A DNA stretch of 46,123 nucleotides from a virus, in IMG/VR virus record IMGVR_UViG_3300031857_000360, positions 1 to 46,123 of that record, one strand, 5' to 3'. A program made the position numbers and the translations under genes. Below the pieces are notes generated by a model. That model was not told the origin of the DNA. It worked only from the letters and a program-made list of their open reading frames with translations, and ran no database searches. Position 1 is the first letter of the stretch. Every line of letters starts with the position of its first letter. This document shows positions 6,954-15,640 of this stretch, piece by piece.

Positions 6954-8856
6954 GAATCCGCTGTATCCGCTTCCTGCGGACTATGACACACTCTCGCAAG
7001 AGGGCCAGCGGCTGGCTAGGCTGAACGCATGCCGCCAGTGGCTCCTTCCAGCGACCGACCTGAAGCAGCGGGCTATCGACTTCATCTCGTCGATGCGCTT
7101 CTTCGAGGCGTGGTACCTGTGGCCGGATCCGGACGCGGACTTCAATCCCCTGTTCTTCGACGACAACCCAGTCGCGACACCCAAGGGCCATATCTCTATC
7201 TACAAAGAATGGTCTACTTCCAGAAGCAGCATTGCGGTGGCCCCGCGCGGTTACGCGAAGAGCAACTGCATCCGCAAGTCCATCCTGTTGCAGATGCTGA
7301 CCCGCCCGGCCTTCTCCTTTATCTACGCTACGAGCTCGCACGACAACGCGCAGCAGACCAGCCAGATCATCAAGAGCCAGTTCAGCGACAACTCGCGCAT
7401 CTTCGACGACTTTTCTCCTGACTTCCCAGACGGCCGCATCGTCCCCCGACGAGGCGAAGCTTCATACGGTCTGGAGATGATGTACTTGAAGAACGGGTCG
7501 TGGCTCCGCGCCATTTCCGCCTCCAGCAAGCAGCGTGGTGGTCGTCCCCGGTGCTACATCCTGGACGACCCAGAGTACGATCCCAAGGCATCCACCTCGA
7601 TGGCCATTCTCCGCGACTACGTGGAGAACCTGCTGTTCAAGATCGTAATGCCCATGCTCACCCGCCCCGATACTTCGGTGCGGTGGCTGGCCACTTTCGT
7701 CTCCCGACGTCACTACGCATGGCACGCCATGCAGACCGAGCAGACGCCCTCAGGACCCCGTGCCCGTGACGGGCGCTTTGAATTCTGGTCCCGAATGCTT
7801 CTTGACTCGGAGTACGAAAAAGATGGAAAGCTTCACTCCTGCTGGCCCGAGATGTGGCCCCTCAGCCGTGCAGACAAACTTGCGCGACCAGATCTTGCGA
7901 ACCGTCTTTCCCTTGAGGAAATCAAGGAACGAATCGGCAATAGTGTCTATCTGGCGGAGTATCGCGGACGCCCCGGTGAGAGCGGCGAAAACTTCTTCCC
8001 GCCCCTCGTCCGTGAAGACCACGGGTGGTGGATTGAGGATCCGGATCCGTCCTTCGACACGGACCCAGTGACCTCCAATACAAAGATCGCGTGGGGGGAG
8101 AAAACCGGAGTCAAGGTGCTCCCCATCCGGGACTTCCTGCTCAACGCTTTCACCTTTATGGCTGTCGATACGTCGTACACTCATGGTCCTGACTCTGACT
8201 ATAAGGTAGCAGTCGTGATGGCTGTTACCAGCGACAACTGCCTGTTTGTTCTAGATATGTGGGCAGGCCAGACGCCCGAGGACCAGCTGATCCGAAACGT
8301 GTTCCGACTGGCCGACAAGTGGAAGGTGCCCACTATCCACCCCGAAGTCGTGCGTGAGTCCGTCAACCTGTACCAGCAGCTGGAAACCCTTGTCCGCCAG
8401 CGAGCTACGGACATGATGGGAGTCCAGCACATTCCGAAGATCGTGCCCCTCCGGGTGGGCATGCTCAAGAAGGAATCCAAGATCTCCGGCATGCTGTTCC
8501 GCTTCGAGCACAAGCTCCTGAAGCTGCCCATGTGGAAGCGGATGGACAAGCCCTGGCGCGAGCTCTTTGACCAGATCGAGCAGTTCAACCCCGAGGCCCG
8601 AGACGGCGGCCTGTCCCACGACGACCACATCGACGCCGTGGCCATGTCCTCCATGATCCTTAAGTTCCGCCTCCCCAAGCGGGCAATCGACCCCGTGGGG
8701 GGACTTTCCGCCATGGACCGCCTGAAGGCTGGGGAACTGCAGACTATGGGGGTTCCCACCCTTGCAATGGTTGACTGGAACAAGATCAACACCGAAGATG
8801 TCCTTGACATCCTGAAGCCAGAGGAGCCCCTTGACGATGGCGAAACCCGAGTCTGA
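6922..8856 (+). CDS. terL: Terminase large subunit
   Basis: This 644-residue protein is the ATP-driven motor and headful or end-cutting nuclease that packages phage DNA into the prohead. The N-terminal ATPase has a Walker A-type APRGYAKS at about residues 107-114 and a Walker B strand CYILDDPEYD at 211-220. The C-terminal RNase H-like nuclease starts with FMAVDTSYTHGPDSDYKVA (catalytic Asp about 416) and ends with LSHDDHIDAVA. Length and domain order are normal for the family. An in-frame ATG at 6862 exists, but its first 20 residues read like out-of-frame sequence, so ATG 6922 is preferred. The portal gene follows after one small gene. Confidence 0.93.
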   Translation: MQIKRITPAPENPLYPLPADYDTLSQEGQRLARLNACRQWLLPATDLKQRAIDFISSMRFFEAWYLWPDPDADFNPLFFDDNPVATPKGHISIYKEWSTSRSSIAVAPRGYAKSNCIRKSILLQMLTRPAFSFIYATSSHDNAQQTSQIIKSQFSDNSRIFDDFSPDFPDGRIVPRRGEASYGLEMMYLKNGSWLRAISASSKQRGGRPRCYILDDPEYDPKASTSMAILRDYVENLLFKIVMPMLTRPDTSVRWLATFVSRRHYAWHAMQTEQTPSGPRARDGRFEFWSRMLLDSEYEKDGKLHSCWPEMWPLSRADKLARPDLANRLSLEEIKERIGNSVYLAEYRGRPGESGENFFPPLVREDHGWWIEDPDPSFDTDPVTSNTKIAWGEKTGVKVLPIRDFLLNAFTFMAVDTSYTHGPDSDYKVAVVMAVTSDNCLFVLDMWAGQTPEDQLIRNVFRLADKWKVPTIHPEVVRESVNLYQQLETLVRQRATDMMGVQHIPKIVPLRVGMLKKESKISGMLFRFEHKLLKLPMWKRMDKPWRELFDQIEQFNPEARDGGLSHDDHIDAVAMSSMILKFRLPKRAIDPVGGLSAMDRLKAGELQTMGVPTLAMVDWNKINTEDVLDILKPEEPLDDGETRV

Positions 8857-9106
8857 TGGCAGTTACGTCACCATCCCCTACTTCCTGTATGAGGCGATGG
8901 CCCGAGCGTACTACGGACGGGTGGCTGGAGACTTTCCGGTGACTCGCCCCATTGCGAGTGAGTCCCCCCAGCCGAAGTTCACGGGTGACTTTGTTCTGGA
9001 CGAGGAAGAGATCCCCACTACCTGGAAGCCCCAGGGACTCGCAGCTGAACTGAGAAAGAAGAAGACCCGTGCCACAGATTCCGCTAAGCCTGCCGAAGAA
9101 GCCTGA
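8837..9106 (+). CDS. Small unknown protein between terminase and portal
   Basis: This 89-residue acidic-then-basic protein overlaps the end of the terminase gene by 20 bases and the start of the portal gene by 38. It has an aromatic N-terminal part (YVTIPYFLYEAMARAYYGR) and a Lys/Ala-rich tail. An upstream in-frame TTG at 8831 is possible, but ATG 8837 is more likely. I do not recognise a family. The position suggests a head-assembly or packaging accessory. Confidence 0.6.
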   Translation: MAKPESDGSYVTIPYFLYEAMARAYYGRVAGDFPVTRPIASESPQPKFTGDFVLDEEEIPTTWKPQGLAAELRKKKTRATDSAKPAEEA

Positions 9107-11063
9107 AGACATCGCAAAGCTCCTTCGGATGCACACCGATCGGGAGCGGCTGCGCTACAACTATCGCCGTTCCATCTGGCTGCTCGCGTGGCACTACCTG
9201 AATGGCGCTCGCCGGTTCGACGTCTTCGATCCGCTGACCGGTCGCTTGACCCCTCAGTACATGGACAAGGAAGGGAACATGGAGTTCCAGTCCCAGGATC
9301 TCCTGTCCATGATCGACCGTACCGTGGCCCGCATCGCCTCCATGGACCTGCGGCCCAAGGTCATCCGACAGGGCACCAGCCTGCGAATGATTCGTGAGCG
9401 ATCCAGCGCCCAGATCATCGCGGACTCCCTCGTGTCAGAGCACCAGCTGTCGCAGGTGGTCAGCGACTTCGCGCACATCTTTGTGACTCTTGGCTGCTGT
9501 GGCATCACCGGCCACATCGTGGATGTGCCCACTGTTGGTCTGACTGCCGATCTTGAAGTGGTTCACCCTAAGGAGCTGTTCCCCTTCCCTGCTCTGCATC
9601 AGGACCACACCAAGCAGAGCGGCATGATCCGCCAGCGCGTGGTGCCGTTCGACATGCTGGAGGAGAAGTTTGGCGCTATCTCCAAGACCAAGAAGGACAA
9701 GATGGAGTGGTGGAAGGTTGACCATGGCGACGTCCATACGGATGTCGGCCTGGACGAGCCCGGATCCATGCTCCGTAATCCGTTTGACAACAGCGCAGTG
9801 ACTACGGGTTCCAGTGCTGGTGGTGGTAGTTCCACTGATGTTGCTCGAATCCGCGAGCTGTGGATCAATGGGCCTCGTGACACCTGTGTGCGATACGTAG
9901 TGACGAGTGGTGATGTCGTGATTGTGGATGAGCAGTACAACGATGCTGCGATGTACTGCCCTATTGGATGGGCCCGCTTCTGCGATACCGGTACTTTCTA
10001 TGGCGCTGGTCTGTTCGACATGCTCTTCGGCATCTCTCGCGAGGCCGAGCGCATGATGAAGAGCCTGTTCAACAACATTCGCGACATGGACCGCTACGGT
10101 GTTATGGTCCTGCCGCAGGGCAGTATGAACGAGCGCACCCTGCTCAAGGATGTGGGCCGTGGCCTGCGCGTCATGAGCTACACGCCGGATCCGCTCAACG
10201 AGAACTTCAAGCCGTTCGTTGTGCAGCCCTACAACGCAGGCGATGCACCGGGCAAGGTAGCCCAGTTTGCCCGTACCGTGATGCAGCAGATCGCACCCAT
10301 CCAGGATCTGATCCAGGAGAAGGGTCGAGTGGAGAGCGCCACGGGTCTGCAGTTCCTTGACGAGCAGATCACCCGTGCGATGACCAATCCGAGCATCAGC
10401 ATCCAGAGGGCCTTCGGCAACATGTACCGATCGGTGACCGCCAAGGCCGTTGGCGAACTCGTCAAGGCCCCACGCACCATCCCGGTGAACAACGTGACGC
10501 TGGATCTGGCTGGTGCAGTGCTGGATCTGGACAAGTCCGTCGTGACGTTTGACCAGAACCCGCTGCCTGATGTTCCGCATCTGACGTTTACGGTGCGCCA
10601 GATCAATCCTCGTAGCGAGGTGGCTCGTAAGGAAGAAGCCATGGCTCTTCTGAAGTCTGGAATGACGGACCCTATGGCAGTCAAGATCTTCTCGCTGAAG
10701 GAGGGTCTGGACTTTGCCCTTTGGATGGACGAGGACAAGGGTGCCTACGAGACCATCGTGCAGAACATCCTCCTGCTCTACGGCAACGGCCAAGACCCGG
10801 GCCAGATCGTGGTCGCGCCTCACATGGTGCGGCCGGATCTGCAGCTGCGTGTGCTTAGCGGATTCATGACCAGTCCTCTGCTGTCTGCCGCCAGTGCGGA
10901 GGTGCAGGAGGAGTTCAAGAAGTTCAGGGATGCCATGCTGCGGTTCATGGGCCAGACGCTCCCGCAGCAGATCCCGACACCTGATGAGGCAGCCGCCATG
11001 GGCATGCAGCCTCAGCAGCCACAACCAATGCCCATGATGCAAGGAATGATGCCCAATGGCTGA
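9069..11063 (+). CDS. Portal (head-tail connector) protein
   Basis: The 664-residue product is assigned as the portal, the ring through which DNA enters and leaves the head. Support comes from its place between terminase and scaffold/capsid genes, its length (typical for podovirus portals), and its helical N-terminal part with a WLLAWHYLNGARRFDVFDP segment and an aromatic, Arg-rich core. The C terminus is Gln/Met/Pro-rich (QPQQPQPMPMMQ). The start is GTG at 9069, with a weak GAAGAAG upstream; the next in-frame ATG would remove a well-formed N-terminal region. It overlaps the scaffold-like gene by eight bases. Confidence 0.85.
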   Translation: MPQIPLSLPKKPEDIAKLLRMHTDRERLRYNYRRSIWLLAWHYLNGARRFDVFDPLTGRLTPQYMDKEGNMEFQSQDLLSMIDRTVARIASMDLRPKVIRQGTSLRMIRERSSAQIIADSLVSEHQLSQVVSDFAHIFVTLGCCGITGHIVDVPTVGLTADLEVVHPKELFPFPALHQDHTKQSGMIRQRVVPFDMLEEKFGAISKTKKDKMEWWKVDHGDVHTDVGLDEPGSMLRNPFDNSAVTTGSSAGGGSSTDVARIRELWINGPRDTCVRYVVTSGDVVIVDEQYNDAAMYCPIGWARFCDTGTFYGAGLFDMLFGISREAERMMKSLFNNIRDMDRYGVMVLPQGSMNERTLLKDVGRGLRVMSYTPDPLNENFKPFVVQPYNAGDAPGKVAQFARTVMQQIAPIQDLIQEKGRVESATGLQFLDEQITRAMTNPSISIQRAFGNMYRSVTAKAVGELVKAPRTIPVNNVTLDLAGAVLDLDKSVVTFDQNPLPDVPHLTFTVRQINPRSEVARKEEAMALLKSGMTDPMAVKIFSLKEGLDFALWMDEDKGAYETIVQNILLLYGNGQDPGQIVVAPHMVRPDLQLRVLSGFMTSPLLSAASAEVQEEFKKFRDAMLRFMGQTLPQQIPTPDEAAAMGMQPQQPQPMPMMQGMMPNG

Positions 11064-11985
11064 CGAGACGACGCCAAATCAGGAGACTCAGGAAACTCAG
11101 ACCACGACGAACAACGTCGTGGACATGGACGCAAAGATTCGTGCGGGGGGACAGGAAATCCCAGTTGCAGATCTGCTCAAGGCAAAGGAGGACCTGGAGT
11201 ATCTGCGACAGGACTACGGAAAGCTGGTCGCTTTTCGCGACGCGACTACTAAGGTCATGCGACCGGACGTGGACCCCTCGGTGAAGGAGCAGGCCGCCCG
11301 TCAGCTCCTCGTTGACATGGGCTATCGCGGCGAAGAGGTGGACCAGTACGTTCAGGATTGGATGAACAACCAGCAAGGAGAGACCGTGACCGACAACACC
11401 GAAGACGTGGGGGGCGATGAAGACGACCGTAGTGCAGAGGAGGTGGCAAACGCCATTCTCCGTGCGCAGCAGGAAGCTCAGCGGGCCCAGGAAGAGCTGC
11501 AGCGGATGAAGGCCGATCAGCTCAACAGCCGACTCAATGCCCAGATTGTCATGGGGCTTGAGATGGACCAGAACGCCCGTACAATGCTGGGCAAGCTCGA
11601 AGAGATCAACGGAAAGGAAGCCCTTTCTGGTGCACGAGCCGCGATCGAGAGGGACATTCGCCAGCAGACGCTGGACAACCTCCGAGCCCGGCGCACTCAG
11701 GCAGGGGTTTTCGAAGAAGCGTGGATCAATGAAGAGTCAGCCAAGGCCACTCAACAGGTTTTGGCGAAGTACCGCTCGGTAATCGGCGACCCGAACCGTC
11801 TTGGTCGGGCCCCGGAAACAGACAGTGGTGCGGGTTCCATCTTTAACCGTCCTGCCGTCCCGGCTCCGCGTTGGAAGCCCGGGGTCACTGCTGGCGACAT
11901 GGAGTCTGCTCTTGACGCATTCAACAAGGATGCACTGAGCCGACTGGCCGCCGGTCTTGACAGCGGTAGCGACACTCGTGCCTGA
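11056..11985 (+). CDS. Scaffold-like coiled-coil protein
   Basis: The 309-residue protein is very acidic at its N terminus (DETTPNQETQETQTTTNN). It carries a long Gln/Glu/Ala coiled coil at about residues 125-160 (ILRAQQEAQRAQEELQRMK) and ends in a Pro-containing, then helical tail. Acidic, coiled-coil proteins immediately upstream of the capsid gene are usually scaffolding proteins that shape the prohead and leave before or during packaging. The start overlaps the portal stop (AATGGCTGA), so translation is probably coupled. The assignment is by position and composition, not by a diagnostic motif. Confidence 0.75.
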   Translation: MADETTPNQETQETQTTTNNVVDMDAKIRAGGQEIPVADLLKAKEDLEYLRQDYGKLVAFRDATTKVMRPDVDPSVKEQAARQLLVDMGYRGEEVDQYVQDWMNNQQGETVTDNTEDVGGDEDDRSAEEVANAILRAQQEAQRAQEELQRMKADQLNSRLNAQIVMGLEMDQNARTMLGKLEEINGKEALSGARAAIERDIRQQTLDNLRARRTQAGVFEEAWINEESAKATQQVLAKYRSVIGDPNRLGRAPETDSGAGSIFNRPAVPAPRWKPGVTAGDMESALDAFNKDALSRLAAGLDSGSDTRA

Positions 11986-12010
11986 ACACCTCACTACAAG
12001 GAATTGAAAC

Positions 12011-13627
12011 ATGCCTGCAACCTCTGGATCCCTTTTCGATCGTCACAGTAAGCAGATCGAGGAGGTCATCAATAAGAACGTCGACACCATCCTGCCGACG
12101 CTCGACGCCGCTTGGCGTGACACCATCGTTACCTCTCAGGGCGTGGGCCCCGCCAGCGCGATCGGTCGCGATATGCACATCCTCAAGCTCTATCGCGGCG
12201 GTCTCACCGGCGTGATCGAGAACGCTGCCCAGTACAACGACTTCGTGCTGTACGGCGACAACACCACGCTGCTTGGTGACAACACCGACGCGGGTACTCG
12301 CAACAATGCGAAGCTGTATCGGCAGTCTGCAACTCAGACTTGGCCGAGCGCTCTTGAGGGTCCGGCCATCAACACTTATCGCCTCGGTATCGGCATGCGC
12401 GCCATGCTGACCAACCTGGCGATGACGATGGGCGAGCTGCAGGCGGAGGCCACTCCGGCCTTCATCGGCGACGTGATTGCTCCGAAGCTCAAGGGCTTCG
12501 CGCAGAACCTGTCGCACACGCTCTGCAACTACTGGTACGTCAGCCAGAACAGCGGTTATGCTCTGGCCTCGTTCAACGCTGGAACTTACAACATTCCGGC
12601 TGTGACCAATGGCGCCCAGGATTCGTTCTCGTTCATTCCCAGCAATCAGGCTGTGGACCGCTTCTATGTGGGTCAGCGTGTGGATCTGTACAAGGCGACT
12701 GCTGGCGTGCCCAGCACCGCCGCGACGGCCACCGACCTCATTAACTCCAGCAGCAGCGGTACGCTTCGCGTGAAGTGCTTCGTGAGCGCTGTGGATGAAC
12801 TGACCGGTACGGTCACCATCCGCATCGTGAACGATTCGGGCGCCAACATGTCGGCCTTCTCGACGAGCGCGGCCAACAATGTTGCTGTCTGCTACGCGAA
12901 CAGCAAGCTGCAGGGCGGCGCTGCCTTCACCGGCATCGCTGGCATCAACAGCTGGATGAAGTTTGGTGACAGCTCGGGCGCTAGTCCCACTGACGCGAAC
13001 TGCCTCCTTGGTGCTGAGCGAGTCACCAACGAGCAGATCAACGTCAACCAGCACCCCGAGTTCAAGTCCTTCCGCGTGCAGAACGTCGGCGCCCTGACTG
13101 AGCACAAGCTCCGCCAGTACGTCCGTCGCTTCCACGCTGCGAAGAACAAGTACGGTCAGACGATCGACTGCCTCATCGCCAGCGATGGCGTGTGGCTGGC
13201 CTACGAGGCGCAGAAGATCGGTCAGTACACCCTGGAGCGCACGGGTCGTCTGTCGAACCTCAACAGCGAGGGCAGCGACCAGGGCTTCAAGTTCACCTTC
13301 GAAGGCCGCACCTACAACGGCTACACCTCGACCTACATCGAGGACGGCGTTGTGTACGGTCTGAAGAAGGGCGGCAACAACTGGAAGCGTTACGTGCCGC
13401 CCGATCCGAAGGGCGTGCAGAAGTTCAGTGAGGCCGACAGCTTCGTTCCCTTCAGCTTCGTGGTCCCGGCTCTGACCGGCACCTCGTCGACGAAGTGGCC
13501 GATCCTGAACGGCAGCAACCTCACTGAGGCGATGCAGATGCCGGGCATGCTGCGTATGCAGCTCGTCCCGGATCAGCCTACGGGCCTGAAGCTCGAAGGC
13601 GTGACCACGGATCGCGTCTGGATGTGA
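12011..13627 (+). CDS. Major capsid protein
   Basis: The 538-residue product begins MPATSGSLFDRHSKQIEE and continues with a long mixed alpha/beta sequence, consistent with a HK97-fold capsid protein of the podovirus size class. It follows the scaffold-like gene, has AAGGAA about seven bases before its ATG, and is followed by two strong hairpins, an arrangement common after highly expressed capsid genes. Codon use is notably G/C-ending and even, as expected for high expression. A Ser/Thr/Ala-rich stretch near residues 235-300 (TAATATDLINSSSSG) may be a surface insertion. No decoration domain is clearly separable. Confidence 0.85.
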   Translation: MPATSGSLFDRHSKQIEEVINKNVDTILPTLDAAWRDTIVTSQGVGPASAIGRDMHILKLYRGGLTGVIENAAQYNDFVLYGDNTTLLGDNTDAGTRNNAKLYRQSATQTWPSALEGPAINTYRLGIGMRAMLTNLAMTMGELQAEATPAFIGDVIAPKLKGFAQNLSHTLCNYWYVSQNSGYALASFNAGTYNIPAVTNGAQDSFSFIPSNQAVDRFYVGQRVDLYKATAGVPSTAATATDLINSSSSGTLRVKCFVSAVDELTGTVTIRIVNDSGANMSAFSTSAANNVAVCYANSKLQGGAAFTGIAGINSWMKFGDSSGASPTDANCLLGAERVTNEQINVNQHPEFKSFRVQNVGALTEHKLRQYVRRFHAAKNKYGQTIDCLIASDGVWLAYEAQKIGQYTLERTGRLSNLNSEGSDQGFKFTFEGRTYNGYTSTYIEDGVVYGLKKGGNNWKRYVPPDPKGVQKFSEADSFVPFSFVVPALTGTSSTKWPILNGSNLTEAMQMPGMLRMQLVPDQPTGLKLEGVTTDRVWM

Positions 13628-13636
13628 TCCTCCTGA

Positions 13637-13691
13637 GGGGGCTGCGGTGCCCCCGGCGTCTCGATGGGGGGTGGACTTCGGTCCACCCCCC
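13637..13691 (+). terminator. Double hairpin after the capsid gene, second with a UUCG tetraloop
   Basis: The first hairpin pairs GGGGGC (13637-13642) with GCCCCC (13649-13654). The second has an 11-bp stem, GGGGGGTGGAC (13666-13676) with GTCCACCCCCC (13681-13691), closed by the extra-stable C(UUCG)G loop. No T tract follows, so it may act less as a terminator than as an RNA-stabilising or processing element that keeps capsid mRNA abundant. Confidence 0.7.
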
Positions 13692-13720
13692 GCGAGCGCA
13701 CAGGCCCAATAGGAGACCAG

Positions 13721-14488
13721 ATGCCAACCAGGATCGCCGCAATTTCGTGCACTCACTCTCCGTTCACTCCGCAAAGCGTCCATCACTGGCTGTTGGAAAC
13801 CCTGTCCGCTCTGGACGGGGTTACGCACTTTGTGCACCTCGGAGACATCTTCGAGGCCTCAGCAGCCTCCGTGCACCCCGACGAACACGACCACACCCTG
13901 CTTGACGAGTACCGTCACGCCTCCGCATTCCTTGCCTCCATCCGATCTGTCCTTCCTAAACGGACACATTTCCACGCCATCATGGGCAACCACGACGACA
14001 ACCTCCGTTCCCAAGACCCCCGCCGTATCCCCAAGGCCCTGCGCGACGTAACCGACTTCATGCGCACGGAGCCCTTCTCCCACGAAGCCAAGTTCTGGCA
14101 CTGGACCCCGTACCGTAAGGACAAGCGCGGATGCCTCGAAATCGGCCCCGTCGTCCTGACCCACGGCTTCGACGTCGGCCAGAACTCCGACGAGCTGGAA
14201 GCCCTCCAATTCATGAACATGACTGGTGGGGCTGCCCACCGCCTGTTCATCCGTGGCCACACCCACCGGCCCGTGCCCCCCACGCAGTGCCACCGTACCC
14301 GTTCCATCCCCCTCCCGTGGTGGTACATGAACGCCGGTACGTGCGGCCCGCTCTCCCCCTCTTGGATGGCCCGACGCGACACCTCTCAGTGGGGGGCCGC
14401 GATCGCCGTAGTGGACATGGTCCGCGATCCCTCACACCGCAATCGAGGACGCCAATGGGAAGCACGGTTGATTCAAATGGACGAGTGA
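13721..14488 (+). CDS. Calcineurin-like metallophosphoesterase
   Basis: The 255-residue protein has the metal-binding motifs of the family in order: HLGDIFEA (Asp 42), GNHDD (residues 89-93), LTHGFD and RGHTHRP. The usual first motif, D-x-H, reads SCTHSPF here, with Cys 10 where Asp is expected. It would hydrolyse a phosphoester; the substrate is unknown, and phage members are thought to act on nucleic-acid ends or nucleotides. AGGAG eight bases before ATG 13721 sets the start, just after the double hairpin. The 3' end overlaps the next gene by 34 bases. Confidence 0.85.
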   Translation: MPTRIAAISCTHSPFTPQSVHHWLLETLSALDGVTHFVHLGDIFEASAASVHPDEHDHTLLDEYRHASAFLASIRSVLPKRTHFHAIMGNHDDNLRSQDPRRIPKALRDVTDFMRTEPFSHEAKFWHWTPYRKDKRGCLEIGPVVLTHGFDVGQNSDELEALQFMNMTGGAAHRLFIRGHTHRPVPPTQCHRTRSIPLPWWYMNAGTCGPLSPSWMARRDTSQWGAAIAVVDMVRDPSHRNRGRQWEARLIQMDE

Positions 14489-14769
14489 TCCACCGGGTCA
14501 AGATCAACGGTCGTACCTGGCGGGTTGCCCTCACGCCACCCCGACAGATGGGTACCGACTGGGGTCGCTGCTGGGACAAGGAGAAGCCTGGCCGCCACCC
14601 ACTCATCGAGGTCCGACGTTCCCTCGGCGAGTACAACCTCCTCGACACTGTTGTCCACGAGGTCCTGCATGCTGCCCGTCCCGAACTGGACGAGCACGCT
14701 GTCGACGCCACAGCACGTTCCATTGCCCGGGCTCTTTACCAGATGGGATGGCGCCGTAAACTGGACTGA
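14455..14769 (+). CDS. Small HExxH zinc metallopeptidase-like protein
   Basis: This 104-residue protein contains HEVLH (residues 68-72), and a few residues later DEHAVD, giving the H-E-x-x-H plus downstream acidic pattern of zinc-dependent peptidases. The helix ending ALYQMGWRRKLD is typical of small phage proteins of this type. It may process virion proteins or act in lysis; neither is shown. GAGGA six bases before ATG 14455 supports the start, which lies inside the phosphoesterase gene. Confidence 0.7.
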   Translation: MGSTVDSNGRVIHRVKINGRTWRVALTPPRQMGTDWGRCWDKEKPGRHPLIEVRRSLGEYNLLDTVVHEVLHAARPELDEHAVDATARSIARALYQMGWRRKLD

Positions 14770-14771
14770 CC

Positions 14772-14993
14772 ATGTATAACTTCAACAAGCCCAAGATGTC
14801 CAAGCCAGCCGCCCTGCCCATGAAGAAGGGCCCTGTGTCCAAGAAGTCCGGCAATCCTCAGAGTGCCAAGTCGATTCTGGCCATGATCCGAAAGCTGCCT
14901 AACAAGATGGTGCAGCAGATCTACAAGGGTCTTGAGTCGCTGGAGCCTGATGATCTCGACATGCTCGGCAAGAAGAAGTATCCGGGAGAGTGA
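14772..14993 (+). CDS. Small Lys-rich protein
   Basis: The 73-residue product is strongly basic in its first half (KKGPVSKKSGNPQSAK) and has a helical, more acidic second half (LESLEPDDLDMLG). It starts two bases after the previous stop and has no clear ribosome binding site, so it is probably translated by re-initiation. It is the first of four consecutive tiny basic proteins. No family is recognised. Confidence 0.65.
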   Translation: MYNFNKPKMSKPAALPMKKGPVSKKSGNPQSAKSILAMIRKLPNKMVQQIYKGLESLEPDDLDMLGKKKYPGE

Positions 14994-14994
14994 C

Positions 14995-15249
14995 GTGGCC
15001 AGCGCCAAGCCTAAGTTCCAGTTCAAGGCCAAGCACAAGAACCCCATGGGTGGGCTCTCGGAGCTTGGTCGCCGTGCCTACAACAAGGCTACGGGCGGCA
15101 ACCTCAAGCGCCCGCAGCCTGAGGGTGGCAAGCGCCGCAACTCCTTCTGCGCCCGCATGAAGGGCATGAAGGCGAAGCTCACCAGCTCCAAGACTGCGAA
15201 CGACCCGAACTCCCGCATCAACAAGTCCCTGCGCGCCTGGAACTGCTGA
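14995..15249 (+). CDS. DUF6321-like small basic protein
   Basis: The 84-residue protein ends with RNSFCARMKGMKAK...SRINKSLRAWNC. I recognise this as the DUF6321 type (SFCARM-x-GM, then a C-terminal RxWxC), a family seen in many aquatic phages with no known role. It is highly basic, with two conserved Cys. The GTG start at 14995 is chosen because GGGAG lies about eight bases upstream and the frame before it overlaps the previous gene. It is followed one base later by another small basic gene. Confidence 0.75.
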   Translation: MASAKPKFQFKAKHKNPMGGLSELGRRAYNKATGGNLKRPQPEGGKRRNSFCARMKGMKAKLTSSKTANDPNSRINKSLRAWNC

Positions 15250-15250
15250 T

Positions 15251-15640
15251 ATGGCGAAGGACGCCTGTTACAACAAGGTGATGGCGTCCTATGGCAAGTG
15301 GTCAGCCCGTGCGGCTCAGGCCACCGCCAAGTGCCGTAAGGCCAAGGGCCAGGTTCGTAAGACGCAGGCGGGAGCCAACCTCAAGCGATGGACTGCCGAG
15401 AAGTGGGTGGACACCCGCACGGGCAAGGCTTGTGGTGCTGGTGGCGACAACGAGTATTGCCGCCCCAGCAAGCGCGTGAGCAGCAAGACGCCCGTCACCC
15501 GTGGCGAGATGTCAGGTTCCCAGCTGGCTGCGAAGAAGGCTGAGAAGTCCCGTGTTGGTATGCAGGGTGCCTTTGGCAAGAAGGTCTCTGCCGTCCGTAA
15601 GAATCCACTCCGTTCACTTGGAGGACTCTCCCGTGGCTAA
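15251..15640 (+). CDS. DUF5872-like small basic protein
   Basis: The 129-residue protein contains KRWTAEKWVDTRTGKACGAG followed by EYCRPSKRVSSKTP, the signature I associate with DUF5872, a short Cys-containing basic domain found in phages and large viruses of aquatic origin. The N-terminal third is a basic helix (ARAAQATAKCRKAKGQ). Nucleic-acid binding is plausible from charge but is inference. It overlaps the next gene by eight bases, and the GGAGG of that gene lies inside its 3' end. Confidence 0.75.
   Translation: MAKDACYNKVMASYGKWSARAAQATAKCRKAKGQVRKTQAGANLKRWTAEKWVDTRTGKACGAGGDNEYCRPSKRVSSKTPVTRGEMSGSQLAAKKAEKSRVGMQGAFGKKVSAVRKNPLRSLGGLSRG

Noticed and set aside
9435-11042. Long leftward open frame (535 codons) opposite the portal gene
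   Set aside because: His/Arg/Val-rich antisense translation of portal codons; no start signal and no domain.
11921-13837. Long leftward open frame (638 codons) opposite the capsid gene
   Set aside because: It lies antisense to a convincing capsid gene with a good ribosome binding site; its composition (Val/Ala/Arg/His-rich) is what antisense of G/C-ending codons gives, and it has no ribosome binding site or known motif.
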